The notes under the pieces are model-generated. The model was not told where the DNA came from and did no database searches. It saw only the letters and a program-made list of their open reading frames with translations. This document shows, piece by piece, positions 1 through 11,500 of a stretch of DNA of 22,643 bases. The stretch spans positions 1 to 22,643 of the forward strand of contig CAXIUT010000154.1 of assembly GCA_964035545.1 (NCBI GenBank). The letters are read 5' to 3'. Made by a program: the position numbers and the translations under genes. The stretch is from Bugula neritina. Lineage: Eukaryota; Bryozoa; Gymnolaemata; Cheilostomatida; Bugulidae. Numbering within the stretch: the first letter of the stretch is position 1; each line of letters starts with the position of its first letter.

Positions 1-106
1 CCCAACCCCAACCCCAACCCCAACCCCAACCCCAACCCCAACCCCAACCCCAACCCCAACCCCAACCCCAACCCCAACCCCAACCCCAACCCCAACCCCA
101 ACCCCA
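1..106. repeat. Left telomere, (CCCCAA)n
   Basis: About 17 uninterrupted CCCCAA units form the C-rich strand of a G4T2 telomere, entering in mid-unit. This is the expected orientation for a left chromosome end. C4A2/G4T2 repeats are known from Tetrahymena-like ciliates. Unique AT-rich sequence starts at 107, and the first gene starts only 48 bp later. Confidence 0.97.
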
Positions 107-154
107 TTTATTCATCTATATATTAATATTGAATTCTATATTCTATATCAAAAC

Positions 155-979
155 ATGAACACAACAACTACAACAAAATTACAAAACCCCTTTCTACGCA
201 GCAACCCATTCAATCCCCACAAATTTTATTCCCAATAAAAAAAGATAAATACCCAAATAGAACAATAACTCAGCTATCATCATGACCAAAAAAGATCAAA
301 TTATAGTTCACCATTCAAATCTTAAGCATAAAAAAGCAGATATACCAACAATATCAATCCATTCTAAGTAGATTATGAATTTGCCAGTTCATCAGTCAAA
401 CATGGAAATCCATCAAAAAATAATAATCTTCAAAAAAAAGCATATAATGTGAAGTAAAATCCATTTTTAAGAAAAAATCTCATGCCGACTTTAAAATAAA
501 ATCGATGGTTTTAGTAAAATAACACATAAACTTAAATAAAAAATAGATAAAAAGGTTATTAAAATCATCTCTATAATAGATATCGATAGATATTTGGCAA
601 TAGAACCAACCAAAAAGATTCTATCAATTAAGATAATCCTCAATAATACTATAATTCTCCAGTAAAATCAAATAAAGATCAAAATACTTAAAGAAATCAT
701 AAAAAAGATTCAATAAGAAAAAGAAAATAAAGCAAACAAAGCAAACAAAGCAGATAGAGCAAGTAAACAGAATAGAATGTTCAAAAATATTTTCATTCAG
801 ATTTACAACTAAAACTAAAAAGTCAAAATTATATATAATAAGATAGATAGTAGTCAAAATCATCGTATCCAGGTTCAATAGCTCCAAAATAACATTCAAA
901 TGATCTCCCGCCAGTCATTATTCAGTTCAAACATAAAAAGTTTTATCTAACATAAATGCAGATGGACTACTTGTTCTGA
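155..979 (+). CDS. Asn/Gln/Lys-rich low-complexity protein, function unknown
   Basis: This is an intronless open frame of 274 residues with TAA/TAG read as Gln and TGA as stop. It begins at the first ATG after the telomere, so the 5' leader can be no longer than about 48 nt. The protein is polar and low in complexity, rich in Asn, Gln, Lys and Ser. A short Pro-Phe-Leu-Arg motif occurs twice (NPFLRSNPF near the N-terminus and NPFLRKNL near residue 105). A Lys-Gln-Ser / Arg-Gln-Ser tandem stretch lies around residues 190-205. There is no signal peptide, membrane segment or domain I recognise. The complementary strand gives a Leu/Phe-rich open frame, which is a composition shadow. It converges on the next gene with 57 bp between the stops. 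I am confident that it is coding; I propose no function. Confidence 0.75.
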
Positions 980-1036
980 TCATGATTCATTGAAATTTTT
1001 ATAATATTATTGATATATTTAATATAATGAGTATTA

Positions 1037-2105
1037 TCAAGGACCCAGAGCCAACTTGGTATACAAATTTGTAAGAATTCTTTGTTTATCTTTAGAAGTC
1101 AATTCGTTGATGTCCACCTTTTAACCATAAGTGCGGGATTCTATCTCTTTTCCGATATTTAAAGAATTTTCTTTTTCTTTTTCAAGATGTTGCTTGCAAT
1201 TCTAAAGAGACATAATAAAAAATTGTTATACTTCTTATCTCTGAGTAAGAATCGTTTCAGCCAAAACCTTCATCTGCTCAATCCTCATCTTCACCTCTTC
1301 CTGTTCTTTCTACAACTGCAATAACTTAGTCTTCAATGTTTTTGCTTCTATCTGCTTAGCTTTCTTAATCTCAGCTATTTTTGTTTCTCTTTTACCCACC
1401 TCATCTGTTATTACCACTTTAATTTGATCTATTTTATCTTTATGAGCTTTGATTTTAGCTTTCTGCAAAGAACCTACAGCTTTATACTCTTCTAATTCTT
1501 CTTGATTAATACTAATATTAATTTTAAGTTCTTTTCTCTGTTCCAAAAGCTAATTTCTATTCTTTTTAATATTCAACAATTCTCCTTGAAGCAAAACAAG
1601 TTTCTTTTTAAGTTGATCATGTTTTTGCTAATTAGTATGTTTCTCTTCAATAACAATATTTCTAGCGACATTATAAACATTTTTCTTCACATCAACTATC
1701 TTATTATGACTCTCACTATCCATATTGATATTTTCCTTTACCTGTTTCTGCTCTTCTCTATTCATATTATCATGATGTTCATATTGCCTCATAACCAAAT
1801 TTTATTGCACCCTCTTGATTTCCTTGATATAATTTTGTTATTTCTCTTAATATTAATGAAGAGATTTATATTCACTCTCCAGTTACTACAATCTATATAT
1901 TATTCTAAATACTTTTTGTTCAAATCATTCAGTTCTACAAGGTGTAACGCATCGTTGTCTATATGTTATTATAATTACTTTTTTTAACTTTTTACTTTTA
2001 ATCCTAGAACTACTTGGTTTGTTTGTGATGCTGATCAGTTGTTTGATTTATTTTATTTTTTAGTGTTATGATTTGCCTTGTATTTTCTAACATATTCTAT
2101 TGCAT
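1037..2105 (-). CDS. BBOF1: BBOF1-like basal body orientation factor (coiled coil)
   Basis: The spliced frame encodes 342 residues, after removing two 20-nt introns (1893-1912 and 1959-1978), and ends at TGA 1037-1039. Almost the whole protein is charged coiled coil. Two C-terminal stretches match my recollection of vertebrate BBOF1 (CCDC176, DUF4515): LAETILTQREVQQFFIMSL at about residue 269, and VDINELTSKDKQRILTNLY at about 317, corresponding to the ILxERTEVExFFLDAL and VDIxDLTWEQKEKVLRLLF segments. BBOF1 is a ciliary/basal-body protein needed to align basal bodies in multiciliated cells, which suits a ciliate. Human BBOF1 is about 530 residues, so this copy is shorter, mainly in the linker between the two motifs and the C-terminal tail. 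The start is the first Met of the spliced frame; the Met at 2093 is an alternative. Other ciliary coiled-coil families remain possible. Confidence 0.7.
1893..1912 (-). other. 20-nt intron 2 of the BBOF1-like gene
   Basis: The coding-strand sequence is GTATTTAGAATAATATATAG. Removing it bypasses a TGA in the downstream frame and joins two coiled-coil frames (LNDLNKK to LQQLESEY). Confidence 0.75.
1959..1978 (-). other. 20-nt intron 1 of the BBOF1-like gene
   Basis: The coding-strand sequence is GTAATTATAATAACATATAG. Removing it gives a continuous frame back to an ATG at 2105; without it the downstream frame has no Met before a stop. Confidence 0.65.
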
Positions 2106-2483
2106 TTTGTTCAATATGATATCCTTAGTAAAATAAAAAATACTCTTTAAAGTTGTTCTTTTTATTTGATATTTTGCAGTTAATGTATCTGTTTAATTCT
2201 TAATAAAAACAAATGTACAAATTACCGATGATTGATTTATGCTAGATAATCAGATTTTAAAGTTGATGTTTATCTTGAATAGTTGCATAGTTTGTTTAAA
2301 GTAATCGCTAGTACTCGTTTTCCATTTAATTATAAATTAACTAAATACAAATATAACCTTCAATAACTTGTAATCATCTTTAATCGAGTTATTCATTGAA
2401 TAAAATAGAATATTTCATAGAAAAGAATCAATAATTATTTGTTTAAAAATCAAATTTTATTGATATTCTATAATTAGATAATT
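2106..2483. other. Divergent intergenic region
   Basis: These 378 bp separate the starts of the minus-strand BBOF1-like gene and the plus-strand coiled-coil gene, so they must hold both promoters. The sequence is very AT-rich. I see no conserved motif, repeat or RNA gene in it. Confidence 0.6.
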
Positions 2484-3446
2484 ATGGAAAATATATCAGA
2501 ACATCTCAAAAGACTTGAACAAATAGATAAAATAGCATAAAATACACTACTTAAGTATAAACTCAAAATGCCTTAAAAATATGCTAATATAGAAGCTACT
2601 CTCAAACTACTTATCAATCTCATCTCCTCTTTTCGAAAAAAATCATAAAACTATTAATAAGAACTAAAATCAAGAGCAAAAATATCAGATCTAAGATAAC
2701 AAATAGATTTCCATAAAACAAGAATAGCAGATTTCTAAAGAATGTCGAAAGCTTTATAAAATAAGGTACAATTAAAAAGAAACAATATCAATGAATAAGA
2801 AAGTAAAGTTAACTCACTAAGAAATGAATTATTAAGGATAAAAACAGAAAATGTAAAAAAAATAATAACCCTTTAAGATTTATAAGAAAAAAAGAATAAA
2901 TAAAAGAATAAATAAAACATCTAAACTAGAAAAGCCACCTGGAAAATGAAAACTGAATATTCTAGAGGATTTCATGTCAATGAAATCAATTATGAAGATT
3001 AAACCTACAGGTAAAAAGTAAAAATGATAAAAAAGTTATACTCGATTTTAGATAGAAAGAAAAAAATAGAACATTTTATAGAAGATGCTTGGGATCTTCT
3101 CAAAAATAAACTCATGCAAAAATAACAAAAATCAACAGCTAATGGTCTTCAAGGATCACTTGTCTTCAAAATGATTTAAAATGATCATACACATTATCAA
3201 AAACCTTTGAATGATGGTAAACTATTGATATACGACGTTTTAAAAAATAAACATAAAACATTTAGAAGATAGTCCTGGCAATGCAAAGAAGTAGTCAGTT
3301 AATAGTAATTTATGAAATATACTCCTCTACAAATCATAGGATTAATTTAACTAAAAGGAGGAGTTAAGAAGTTACAAGACCAAATAAGTAAGTTCTAAAG
3401 TTTAAATAATTCTAAATAAGTATCAGATTTTTTCATTAGACAATGA
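2484..3446 (+). CDS. Coiled-coil protein, function unknown
   Basis: An intronless code-6 frame of 320 residues runs from the first ATG after the divergent spacer to TGA 3444-3446. Residues about 35-150 are strongly coiled-coil (alternating Leu/Ile with Lys, Gln, Glu, Arg). A basic, less regular middle follows, including RKATWKMKTEYSRGF near residue 150. A second helical part lies near the C-terminus (about 270-310, with LQIIGLIQLKGGVKKLQDQI). There is no membrane segment or recognisable domain. The gene converges on the NPC1-like gene with only 40 bp between the stops. A cytoskeletal or ciliary scaffold role would fit its composition and neighbours, but that is inference. Confidence 0.75.
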
Positions 3447-3486
3447 TATTCAATATTTACTAATCATACTTATAAAGATTCTACGA

Positions 3487-6299
3487 TCATTCCTATTTAT
3501 CATATTTATCAATATACACCGAAGATGAACCTTCTTTCGACAACAAAGTCTAAGTTGAACTCGTAGTCATATTTTTAGGTCCAAACCAGTACAAAGCTAC
3601 AGGCAATAGCATCAATCCATTGAATAATCCCAGTAATATGATCCCAAGATACATTCTAAAATAATATAGCCTGAAGAGAGTAGATTGAGCTAAGGCAAGG
3701 ACCAATACTCCAACAAATTTAGTCAATCCGATTCCAATAAATACAGAACATCCAGTATTCTAGAGAGTAGCTTTCAACTTTTGATTTTGAGTGCCTTTCA
3801 TCCTGAACATAGAAATACATATATGGGCTGTAAATTATACAGACAAACCAATACAAGTTATCAAATTAACAACCTATATATTATAAATAGTACCGATATG
3901 GCATTTATTTCAACAATGAAGCCATGGTCAGGGAAAAGAGTCGATGTCAACCAAACAAAACCTATCAAATCCAAAGTTATCAGCAACACTACTCCACATA
4001 TCACCAAAGCAACTTTTATATCTTGAATTATTGTTACAGCCAGAAAGACCACAGCAAGACCAAGAAGAATATTTTCAATAGCTACTGATCTAATATAGCT
4101 ATATTGATCATAAAAAACATAAAAAAGAGAATATGGGTAAGCTGAAACACTAGGATTCTTTTATATGAAATCGCCCAAAACAAAATCCATCGCCATCCTT
4201 GTCTATCTAGCAGCTCTGATGTAATCTTATGAATTTCTAAGAGGTTTAGTCATAACTCTCAACCTAGTACTCACAAGATCTCCATCATCATTAAATCTCA
4301 AATCAGTTATATACTGCTATCCACAAATACCATAACTTTGACAGCAAGTTGATGTAATTGATACAGATAAATATTTTTTAAGTTGTTCATTATAAGGAAG
4401 TTTATCCACTCCCACAGCATCACAAGCCTCAGTCCAAGTCTACTTCTGAGAAACAAAGTTGTTAAAGTTTGCAAACCAAGAATAAACAGGAGGCTGAATG
4501 TATTTTAACTTAGATATCTAGTTATTAAGATCTTTTATGAGATTAGCTTGCTCTTCATCTTGATAATTAAAATTATTCAAAACCAAATAAGTTGGAGGTC
4601 CCACTTAGATATACTTCTTTTAGTAAGTAAAGTAATTATACAGGTCAGAATCAACCTACATTGAGACTTGTTCATTTAAACCCACTGGAATTTGAAATAT
4701 TCCTACTACAGCCATTCCTAAGAGGACCAAACTGATACCCAACACTGCAAAGCCACATCCTTTCTTCTTCAAAGCACTATAATATCCTCCTCCGAACCGT
4801 TTTTTCCAGAATTCTCTTGGAGCAGGATCTTATCCTCCCCTCACACAACAAAGAACATCAAGATGACCACTTTTTCTTCTCTAACAATCAATAACAAAAG
4901 CAACAACAAAGGTAGTTATCTGAAAGACATAGTTAAAAACAATTGCGATAGCAGCCTGGATACAGAACGCCTGTAAAGCTGGCATTTTAGTAAGTGCTCC
5001 AACCAAAAAGGCAAGTGCTTCACAAATAGCCGCAGTAGTAATAGATGGTCCAACTTATTTTAATCCCTTTGAAACATTATCAATCAGATATTGTTCTTCT
5101 TGTCTTTCAATAGAATTTTTAATGATAAACATGTTATCAACTCCTATAGCCAATATCAAAAAAGGAATAACTTACGCACTAATCATCGAAAACCCAATTC
5201 CAAGGAAAGATATAAAACCCATAGAGGCAAAAACTGAAGCCAAGACGATGGCAATACCAATAATAGCCAACGAAAATCCCGACCCAATTTTCGAAGGAAA
5301 CACTCCAATAGCAATACCAATATAGATAAACATCGCACTATAACTAATAACAACAATCCACATATTCTAACTAGTCTAATTAACCAACTCATCAGGAATT
5401 GATCTTTCACTCAAATATTCATAATGAATATCCATCTTAGATGATGTAAAATCATTTATATTTAGAACTTTATTTCCAGTAGTATTTACATTACCAATAT
5501 CATCTACCTCAAAATATTTAGAATATTATTCGATAAATGATCCGTTATCTGCATTGAATTTATGAATAGCATCAATTAGAACAGATTTCTACCACTATTC
5601 TGCACTTTATTTAGTAAATTAGTTGTTATTGAATAAATAAGTAGCCATCAATGCTTTCGCTTGCACCCAGCAATGATCGCAAGGAATAGTATGATTACTC
5701 ACCTCATCGTGTTTGTCATCGCAAGTTATTCCACCGAATATTGTCTACTTTATAATTGGGATCTCGTTTTCATCTGAACATGGAATACGAGATGTATAAG
5801 AATTCGATTGAGGAGTTTCAATGCATAGTGAAGTGTACATGATCTAGGTATCATTTGAGAGAGTACCCATGTCCATCTTCCATAAATCAAGAGGTGAAGG
5901 ACGATAGCATCCTTTGCCACTCACTGGCTTGTAGCATAAGTTGTCAATTGTTATTTCATGGCCATCTTTGACTAAGTTTTTTTTGTTTATGAGAGATAGT
6001 AAAAAATAAAAACTGTAAAGATGCTAATGTGTAAATATATTTTTTTGTGCATCATTATTTTGAACCATGATGATTTGTTCTGTTCTGAAAAAAGCTCCAA
6101 ATTTATCATTGAAATCCATTTCCTACTCGTATCCTTTTGATTAATGACCTACCCATAAATTTTGAGGATCAGTTTCCAATCGTATGTTAAGCATACCTAA
6201 AGAAAAGATAAGAAAAACAGCAACAGTACTAATAATAACTATTAATCTGTTATTGAAGTTAAACCTTCCTACTTTCTAGAAGAACACCTAGAAATCCAT
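3487..6299 (-). CDS. NPC1: NPC1-type sterol transporter lacking the N-terminal domain
   Basis: The frame encodes 930 residues after removal of one 20-nt intron (3874-3893). It begins in the equivalent of the second NPC1 membrane region, with a first transmembrane helix near residues 20-38, followed by ETDPQNLWVG and the hallmark FGAFFRTEQIIMVQ. A Cys-rich luminal loop follows, then the sterol-sensing domain from about residue 313 (GVDNMFIIKNSIER; PALQAFCIQAAIAIVFNYVF; cytosolic DVLCCVRGG). A second luminal loop and a second membrane bundle lie at about 740-905, with VEINAIS, GLSVQFTAHI and LTKFVGVLVLALAQS. NPC1 proteins export cholesterol or other sterols from late endosomes/lysosomes using an RND-type fold. 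The N-terminal sterol-binding domain and the first helix of canonical NPC1 (about 1280 residues) are absent, and no signal peptide precedes the start. Patched-related proteins are the alternative, but sequence detail favours NPC1. Confidence 0.92.
3874..3893 (-). other. 20-nt intron of the NPC1-like gene
   Basis: The coding-strand sequence is GTACTATTTATAATATATAG. It interrupts the conserved NPC1 segment EINAIS-VVNLITCIGLSV exactly. Only removal of these 20 nt restores family homology and avoids TGA, which makes this the best-supported intron in the window. Confidence 0.92.
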
Positions 6300-6426
6300 A
6301 TTAATAATGCCACAACAATAATATTATTCACTCATTAGATAACTTAAATTTTATAACATTGATTTTTGAAGCAATAAGATATAAATAAAGTTATCAGGTG
6401 TAATAGTAATAAAGAAATAAAAGTTA

Positions 6427-7404
6427 TCATATTATGTAGGATAATTTCAACTTCTATTTAGGACCATCTTCACATTTGAAAAGATCACGATTGACTGTTG
6501 ATTTGAATGATGAACATGGAACATTTACATCTGTTTTTAACACCTTTCTTCGATGATAACGAGCTGGACCAGGAGAACAACTAGGCTGAATATATGAACC
6601 AAATATATTATCAGTCTTTTAGATAAAAGTTGGTGAAAAATTATGATTTATTCGATTTTGTCGCAAAGATAGTTCAGTCTTGATAAAAGGCTAGCTCTTT
6701 AAATACTTCTGAGTACTTTCCTGTAAAAGAAAACGATCTAGAGAAGGATTACTTCGATGGTTATTCTTTTTATGAGGAGATACACATGGTTCTGTCTTCA
6801 GATTTTATTTTTGAGATGTTGTTAATTTAGGCATTTAACAATTAAAAGGCTTTCTTTATTTAACTATCATATTATTCCTTTATTTCAACTTTTTCATTTT
6901 CTACTTTATTTTTAACTTGAGCTGCAAATTAGCATTTTTCTGAAGTTAATAACTACCAGGTCCAGCTTCATATCCTTCGTTCGTATTTTATTATCGAATT
7001 GCCTGAGTAAAAGAACCTTTAGTTGAGTGAAACTTGTTATTTAAAGTGAATTAAGCATTATAACTGGTTGGTCCAGGTTGTTTTTCTATTTTCTAGCAAA
7101 ATCTATCTCCAAAACTTCCAAAAGGAGCTTTTTCTCCTTTCCACTATCCCTTATCTTCCTTTCGATAAACAGCAGTATAACCTACAATATCTGAACTAGG
7201 AGTAGGTTCTAAAGGATTTGTAACTCTAGATGCAGAAGAAGCAAAAGGAAGAGGATGCATACGATCTTTAATATTTCTACATGCTTTATGAATATGATAA
7301 GAAGTCTGACCAGCATGAAGAGGAGGAATGATTGGAAAGTCAGAATTCATCGCAGAAGTATCCAAAGTATGATTAGAGAGGAGAGATTTATCTGGTGAAT
7401 TCAT
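6427..7404 (-). CDS. PG-rich-repeat (STPG/SHIPPO-type) protein, probably axonemal
   Basis: This is an intronless frame of 325 residues ending at TGA 6427-6429. Three spaced Pro-Gly motifs of the sperm-tail PG-rich type are visible: QPGPTSYN near residue 110, AGPGSYQ near 148 and SPGPARYH near 280. Each is followed by Phe/Ser/Lys-containing sequence, as in ODF3/CIMAP and STPG proteins, which bind axonemal microtubules. The N-terminal 90 residues are Pro/Ser-rich (FPIIPPLHAGQTSYHIH) and the middle (about 155-190) is basic (KLKIKQKMKKLKQR). The repeat number is low and the spacing irregular, so the family call rests on the motifs alone. The gene starts 46 bp from the divergent LRR gene and ends 127 bp upstream of the NPC1-like start. 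Confidence 0.65.
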
Positions 7405-7450
7405 AAATGGAATATAATATGATAGAAGGGTCTATCGTTATTAATTTATA

Positions 7451-8322
7451 ATGGGTTGCGTACAACCAGGAAAAAATGTTGGACAGCTAAGATCACGTCT
7501 TGAAACAAATGATCTAGACGCAAGAAAAAGACAGTCTTTAGTCTAATATGCTCTTAGGAATAAAATTTAAGGTATCGTTGGAGTTATCAGTTCAAAAATG
7601 CCATTTGAATTAGTCAAATAAATCTCACTAGGTATTTTTTCAATAAGTAAACAGCTAATGGCAAACTAAAATAACCCGAAAACCTCGAATGTTTCCCAAT
7701 TTTATAAAAACTCGATCTTTGTACTTCATCTTTAACTAAGAAAATAACAAAATCAAGTAGATAATTGGACTAAGAGCATTGTAGAAGTTATAATGGCTGA
7801 ATATGAGTAAAAACTAAATAGTCTAAATAAAGAATTTATTTCATTTAAGTCAACTAACAACTTTATATTTAAGTAAACTTCATCCTTATAAAGGTGATAA
7901 TAAAATATAGAGAATATAAAACTTGAATCTACTTAAAGGATTGAGATAACTCGCCTTAGGTAAATTATCGATGTATACAGGCAATAATTATATACAAAAA
8001 ATTGAAAAAATATCAGAATTAGTTAATCTATAAATGCTCGGATTGGAACTCAATCAAATCAGTAAAATATAGAACCTCAGCTTCAATACCAATCTAAAGT
8101 TATTGTTACTTGGAGGCAATAAAATAACCTAAATCGAAGGATTAGCAAATCTATAAAATTTATAAGTGCTCTCTTTGTGTAAGGCTCGCTGACTTAGAAA
8201 ACAATTTGATCAGAAAGATACAAAATATCTTCTCACTACCAAGTCTAAAAGAAGTCAAACTGTGTACTAAAGATCTAACTTAGAATTTAATATATTGGAT
8301 ATAAAATAGGAGTAATTTATGA
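7451..8322 (+). CDS. Leucine-rich-repeat protein with possible N-myristoylation signal
   Basis: The spliced frame encodes 270 residues after removing three introns (7894-7912, 7960-7980, 8179-8197). It begins MGCVQPGKN; Gly2 followed by Cys3 is typical of dual N-myristoylation/palmitoylation, but no lipidation can be proved from sequence. Residues 1-145 are non-repetitive and helical. From about 148 come at least four LRRs of the SDS22/LRRC type: LRQLALGNNYIQKI, LQMLGLELNQISKI, LKLLLLGGNKITQI, LQVLSLQNNLIRKI. These end in a cap-like segment (LPSLKEVKL). Such short LRR arrays mediate protein binding, often in cilia or with PP1 and dynein; the partner is unknown here. The three introns fall inside or just before repeats, and the LRR periodicity fixes their boundaries. 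It is the last gene before the internal telomere array, with a 177 bp 3' spacer. Confidence 0.85.
7894..7912 (+). other. 19-nt intron 1 of the LRR gene
   Basis: The sequence is GTGATAATAAAATATAGAG. Removal bypasses the TGA at 7895-7897 (reading GTGA) and joins SSLQ to RIQNLNLLKGLRQL in the repeat frame. The length of 19 (rather than 17, ending at 7910) is forced by frame. Confidence 0.7.
7960..7980 (+). other. 21-nt in-frame intron 2 of the LRR gene
   Basis: It begins GTAAATT and ends TATACAG. It contains no stop, but retaining it would insert seven residues into an LRR; removing it gives the regular LALGNNYIQKI repeat. Confidence 0.7.
8179..8197 (+). other. 19-nt intron 3 of the LRR gene
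   Basis: The sequence is GTAAGGCTCGCTGACTTAG. It contains an in-frame TGA, and removal restores the repeat LSLQNNLIRKI. It is unusually GC-rich for an intron here. Confidence 0.75.
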
Positions 8323-8499
8323 TAAACCAGATCGTCAATCAAGGAGTAATAATATCAGTTTAAGACCAAAAGTAAGGAATATCTCGATATTTGCCTTCAT
8401 TTTTAAGTTGATATATTTTAATCAATAAAGTCAATCTTCAGAATATAAATATTAATAAGAAAGTAGTTTATTTCATTTTATTAGTATTTTAATCTATCT

Positions 8500-8569
8500 G
8501 GGGTTGGGGTTGGGGTTGGGGTTGGGGGTTGGGGTTGGGGTTGGGGTTGGGGTTGGGGTTGGGGTTGGG
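8500..8569. repeat. Internal telomeric array, (GGGGTT)n
   Basis: About 12 G4T2 units lie in the G-strand polarity of a right-hand chromosome end, with one GGGGG variant at 8524-8528. Upstream is the AT-rich 3' spacer of the LRR gene; downstream, coding sequence for DOP1 begins immediately. No C4A2 array follows it. With the left telomere it would bound an 8.5 kb chromosome. Confidence 0.95.
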
Positions 8570-11500
8570 ATCATACTCTTAGAACATCTCAAAAAATAAA
8601 TCAATTCTATCCTTAAAGACTTTGAAAAAAATAGATAATGGGCAGACTTCAGCAACTGGCTTCATAGACTTCTATAAATACTTACTCCGAAACATCTACC
8701 CTCACTACCACAGCAACTCACCCTCTGCAAACGTCTTGCGCAATGTCTCAACCCTTCACTTCCAGCAGGAGTACACTCAACAGCTCTGAAGGTCTATGAA
8801 ATAATTCTTAATAATTTCGGATCAAGAACATCACTACTACCACTGACAGCGATGGGACTTTTCCCTTTTTTCGAACACAGCAATACTCAAAACAAACAAA
8901 CTATCATTAAAATATTTGATTAACATTTTATCACAGATACAGAATGTATACAAATGATAGTAGGACTAACTAATGCTCTACTTACAGTTCTCAACTAAAA
9001 TTCAGAAGATCTTTCTAAGCGAGTCTTTGCCGTCTGGTAAAAAATAACTAAAAAATATGGTAAAATTTGGGTAGATGGAGCAGTTTGGGTAAATATCCTC
9101 AAATCTCCAAAAGTACGTCTCGCTGGCTTTAAATATTTCACCAAAGTTTTCAGAGACAGAGATAGAGCGAATCAAATATAGTAAAAATAAAAGCAACAAA
9201 GAGAATAAGGCTAAAAGTTGATATTATAACAAATATAAAAAAAGATATAAGATGTCTATCTAGGTTAATAAGAAAAAGTGCTTTTAACTTCACTTTATAC
9301 ATATAGAAACAAATCTGATGATCACTCAACTCGTTTTCCCAATTTTAGCACTCTAGTAGTAAACAGTTTTTCTGTCTGTTTATAAATAACTACAGATAAC
9401 ATGATAAAAAGAGCAGCTTTAGATTTACTGGGAAGTTATCTAAAAATAAATACAAAAACATTTACTCGCAAAGATGGAGTAATTCTTATCTAAAAGATGT
9501 TACTTTTACTTCAATGCAAAGAATACAGCCTCACAAACAGATTCTATAAATATCTTTTTGACCATCCTAATAGTTAAGGTAATTTCCACATAGATTATGA
9601 AAAGAAGAGTGAATAGCTATTGATGCTAAAATAGGCACTAAGTAATTTATTGAAACAAAAATGTACAAAATAATCATAAAATGTATTACAGATAATGTAG
9701 ATATTGATAGGAGACCATCCAACTTTAGGATAGTATCTATTAGAAGGATTATCATTTTAAATTATAAAATTTGCATAAAAACAACAAAATAAACAAAAGA
9801 AACAAATAGTATTAGTAAAAACTGTCACTGATTTCTACCTCAATGTCATCTTCAAATATCACCGCTCCTTCATCTCATCTATCCTCAATAAAATATAAAA
9901 ACACTAAAAAGAAGACATCGATCCTTTATCGCCTCCCTTTGATGTCATTTTAGATGCCTTGCATTTCTATTTCTACAAAATGTAAAAAATATTAGTTTAG
10001 TATAAAAGATAAGAATATGAAGAATAAAAATATCATTAAAATCATCAAAAAACAGATTACATCAGCATCAGAGTTGATACCCTAAGAGAATTGATTTAAT
10101 ATTTATGGGTCAATCGACCTCTAGGATAAGAGTATTCTCAAAGAATTTTAGATTTATGTAATGAACTACTCTCAGAAATACATTTAGTTGATTAATCGGG
10201 TCTTTCTTTACATTAGATATAAAAAATATAGAAATTGCTAACACAATAAGCTGATCTTTAAAGAAAAAATAATTATATCAAACTTCTAACTCTTCATCCT
10301 TAACCTAAAAAATAGTTATTACTTCCTTACATTTAGGATAGTTCACTTTCAATAATTTGTATAAATATTTTGCTTGGAGGAGATAAAATATCTTCTGAAG
10401 CAAACAGACCACGAGCTGGTTCAGCTAAAAAGGCAAATAAACGAAAACATTCTACTTCAGGTCAAGATTCAATTGCTCCAGTATACAAATAACCTTTAAG
10501 TTTGACTTAAAACTAAAAATAAAGCTTATTCTATGCTATTTTTAAACTCTTCAACTGTCATCTTTTCTAAACAAAGGCCCTATAATTCATATAAAGATTC
10601 AGATACTGGTTCAAAAATATCTTTATTGAATTAATTGATAAAGTGTAGCCATCTTAGTGGTTAATCTACTGGAGAAGGATGTAAGGTGACGTAGCAGGAG
10701 GCATCCTCAGAATGATATAAAATCTAAATTGCCACAATTCATATCATAAACATCTCAGTCAAAAATGGATAATATCAGCTTAAAATATCATCAGCAAAGT
10801 TCTTGATGCAATATTTGTTCTCTTAGAAAAAGGACTCAATAGAAAAGATAGTACATAGTCTTAAAAAGAAATCGTCTTTAGATAATTTAATGTATTAGAG
10901 TATTAAAGAATTTTTAACCTAATGCAATTAGTATTTAAAGCTACCTCAAGTGGATTCAGTAAATTTTTCTTCCTTCAAAGAGATAAATATCTGGCTCCTT
11001 TCGTTCTCTTTGTGTTCAAATGTCTTTAAAATGGCAACTATAAAATAAAATAAAAATCCTTATCAATGTTAAGTTTCATTCTTTCTTTATCTTAAAATCC
11101 TCAATAAAAAATAGATTTCCTTCAACTAACTCTTCCCAACATCTTGGCCACTCTTGACCATCTAATCGATAAGAAAAAAAACTTTATAAGAGCAAAAAAG
11201 CCACTCATCTTCTATCGAAATCAAATAATAACTTTTGTTCAGCAACAATTATTAAATATAACTTCTTTAGTATATCTCTCTGGGTATAAAAAAGATCAAC
11301 TCGATATAAGGAGCTAATTCCAAGATGGAATAATCAATAATTTATTGCCTTAAAGGAGCCAATGTTTATGATATCATTCTAAAAGGAATCGTCTTTACAG
11401 ATACTCATTATATCAAAAATATGTATACTTAATCAAGTAAATAAATGGCATAAATGTTAGTAAAAATAGATAAAAGCAAAGCATAGATCACCACTTTTCT

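Noticed and set aside
624-899. Minus-strand Leu/Phe/Cys-rich open frame
   Set aside because: It is the complement of the Asn/Gln/Lys-rich protein gene, which spans the region with a single uninterrupted code-6 frame from an ATG.
3781-5325. Short plus-strand open frames across the NPC1-like gene
   Set aside because: They are antisense shadows; NPC1 homology on the minus strand is continuous.
8500-8569. G-rich arrays as CRISPR, promoter or simple genic repeats
   Set aside because: They are uniform GGGGTT units identical to the terminal telomeres, without spacers.
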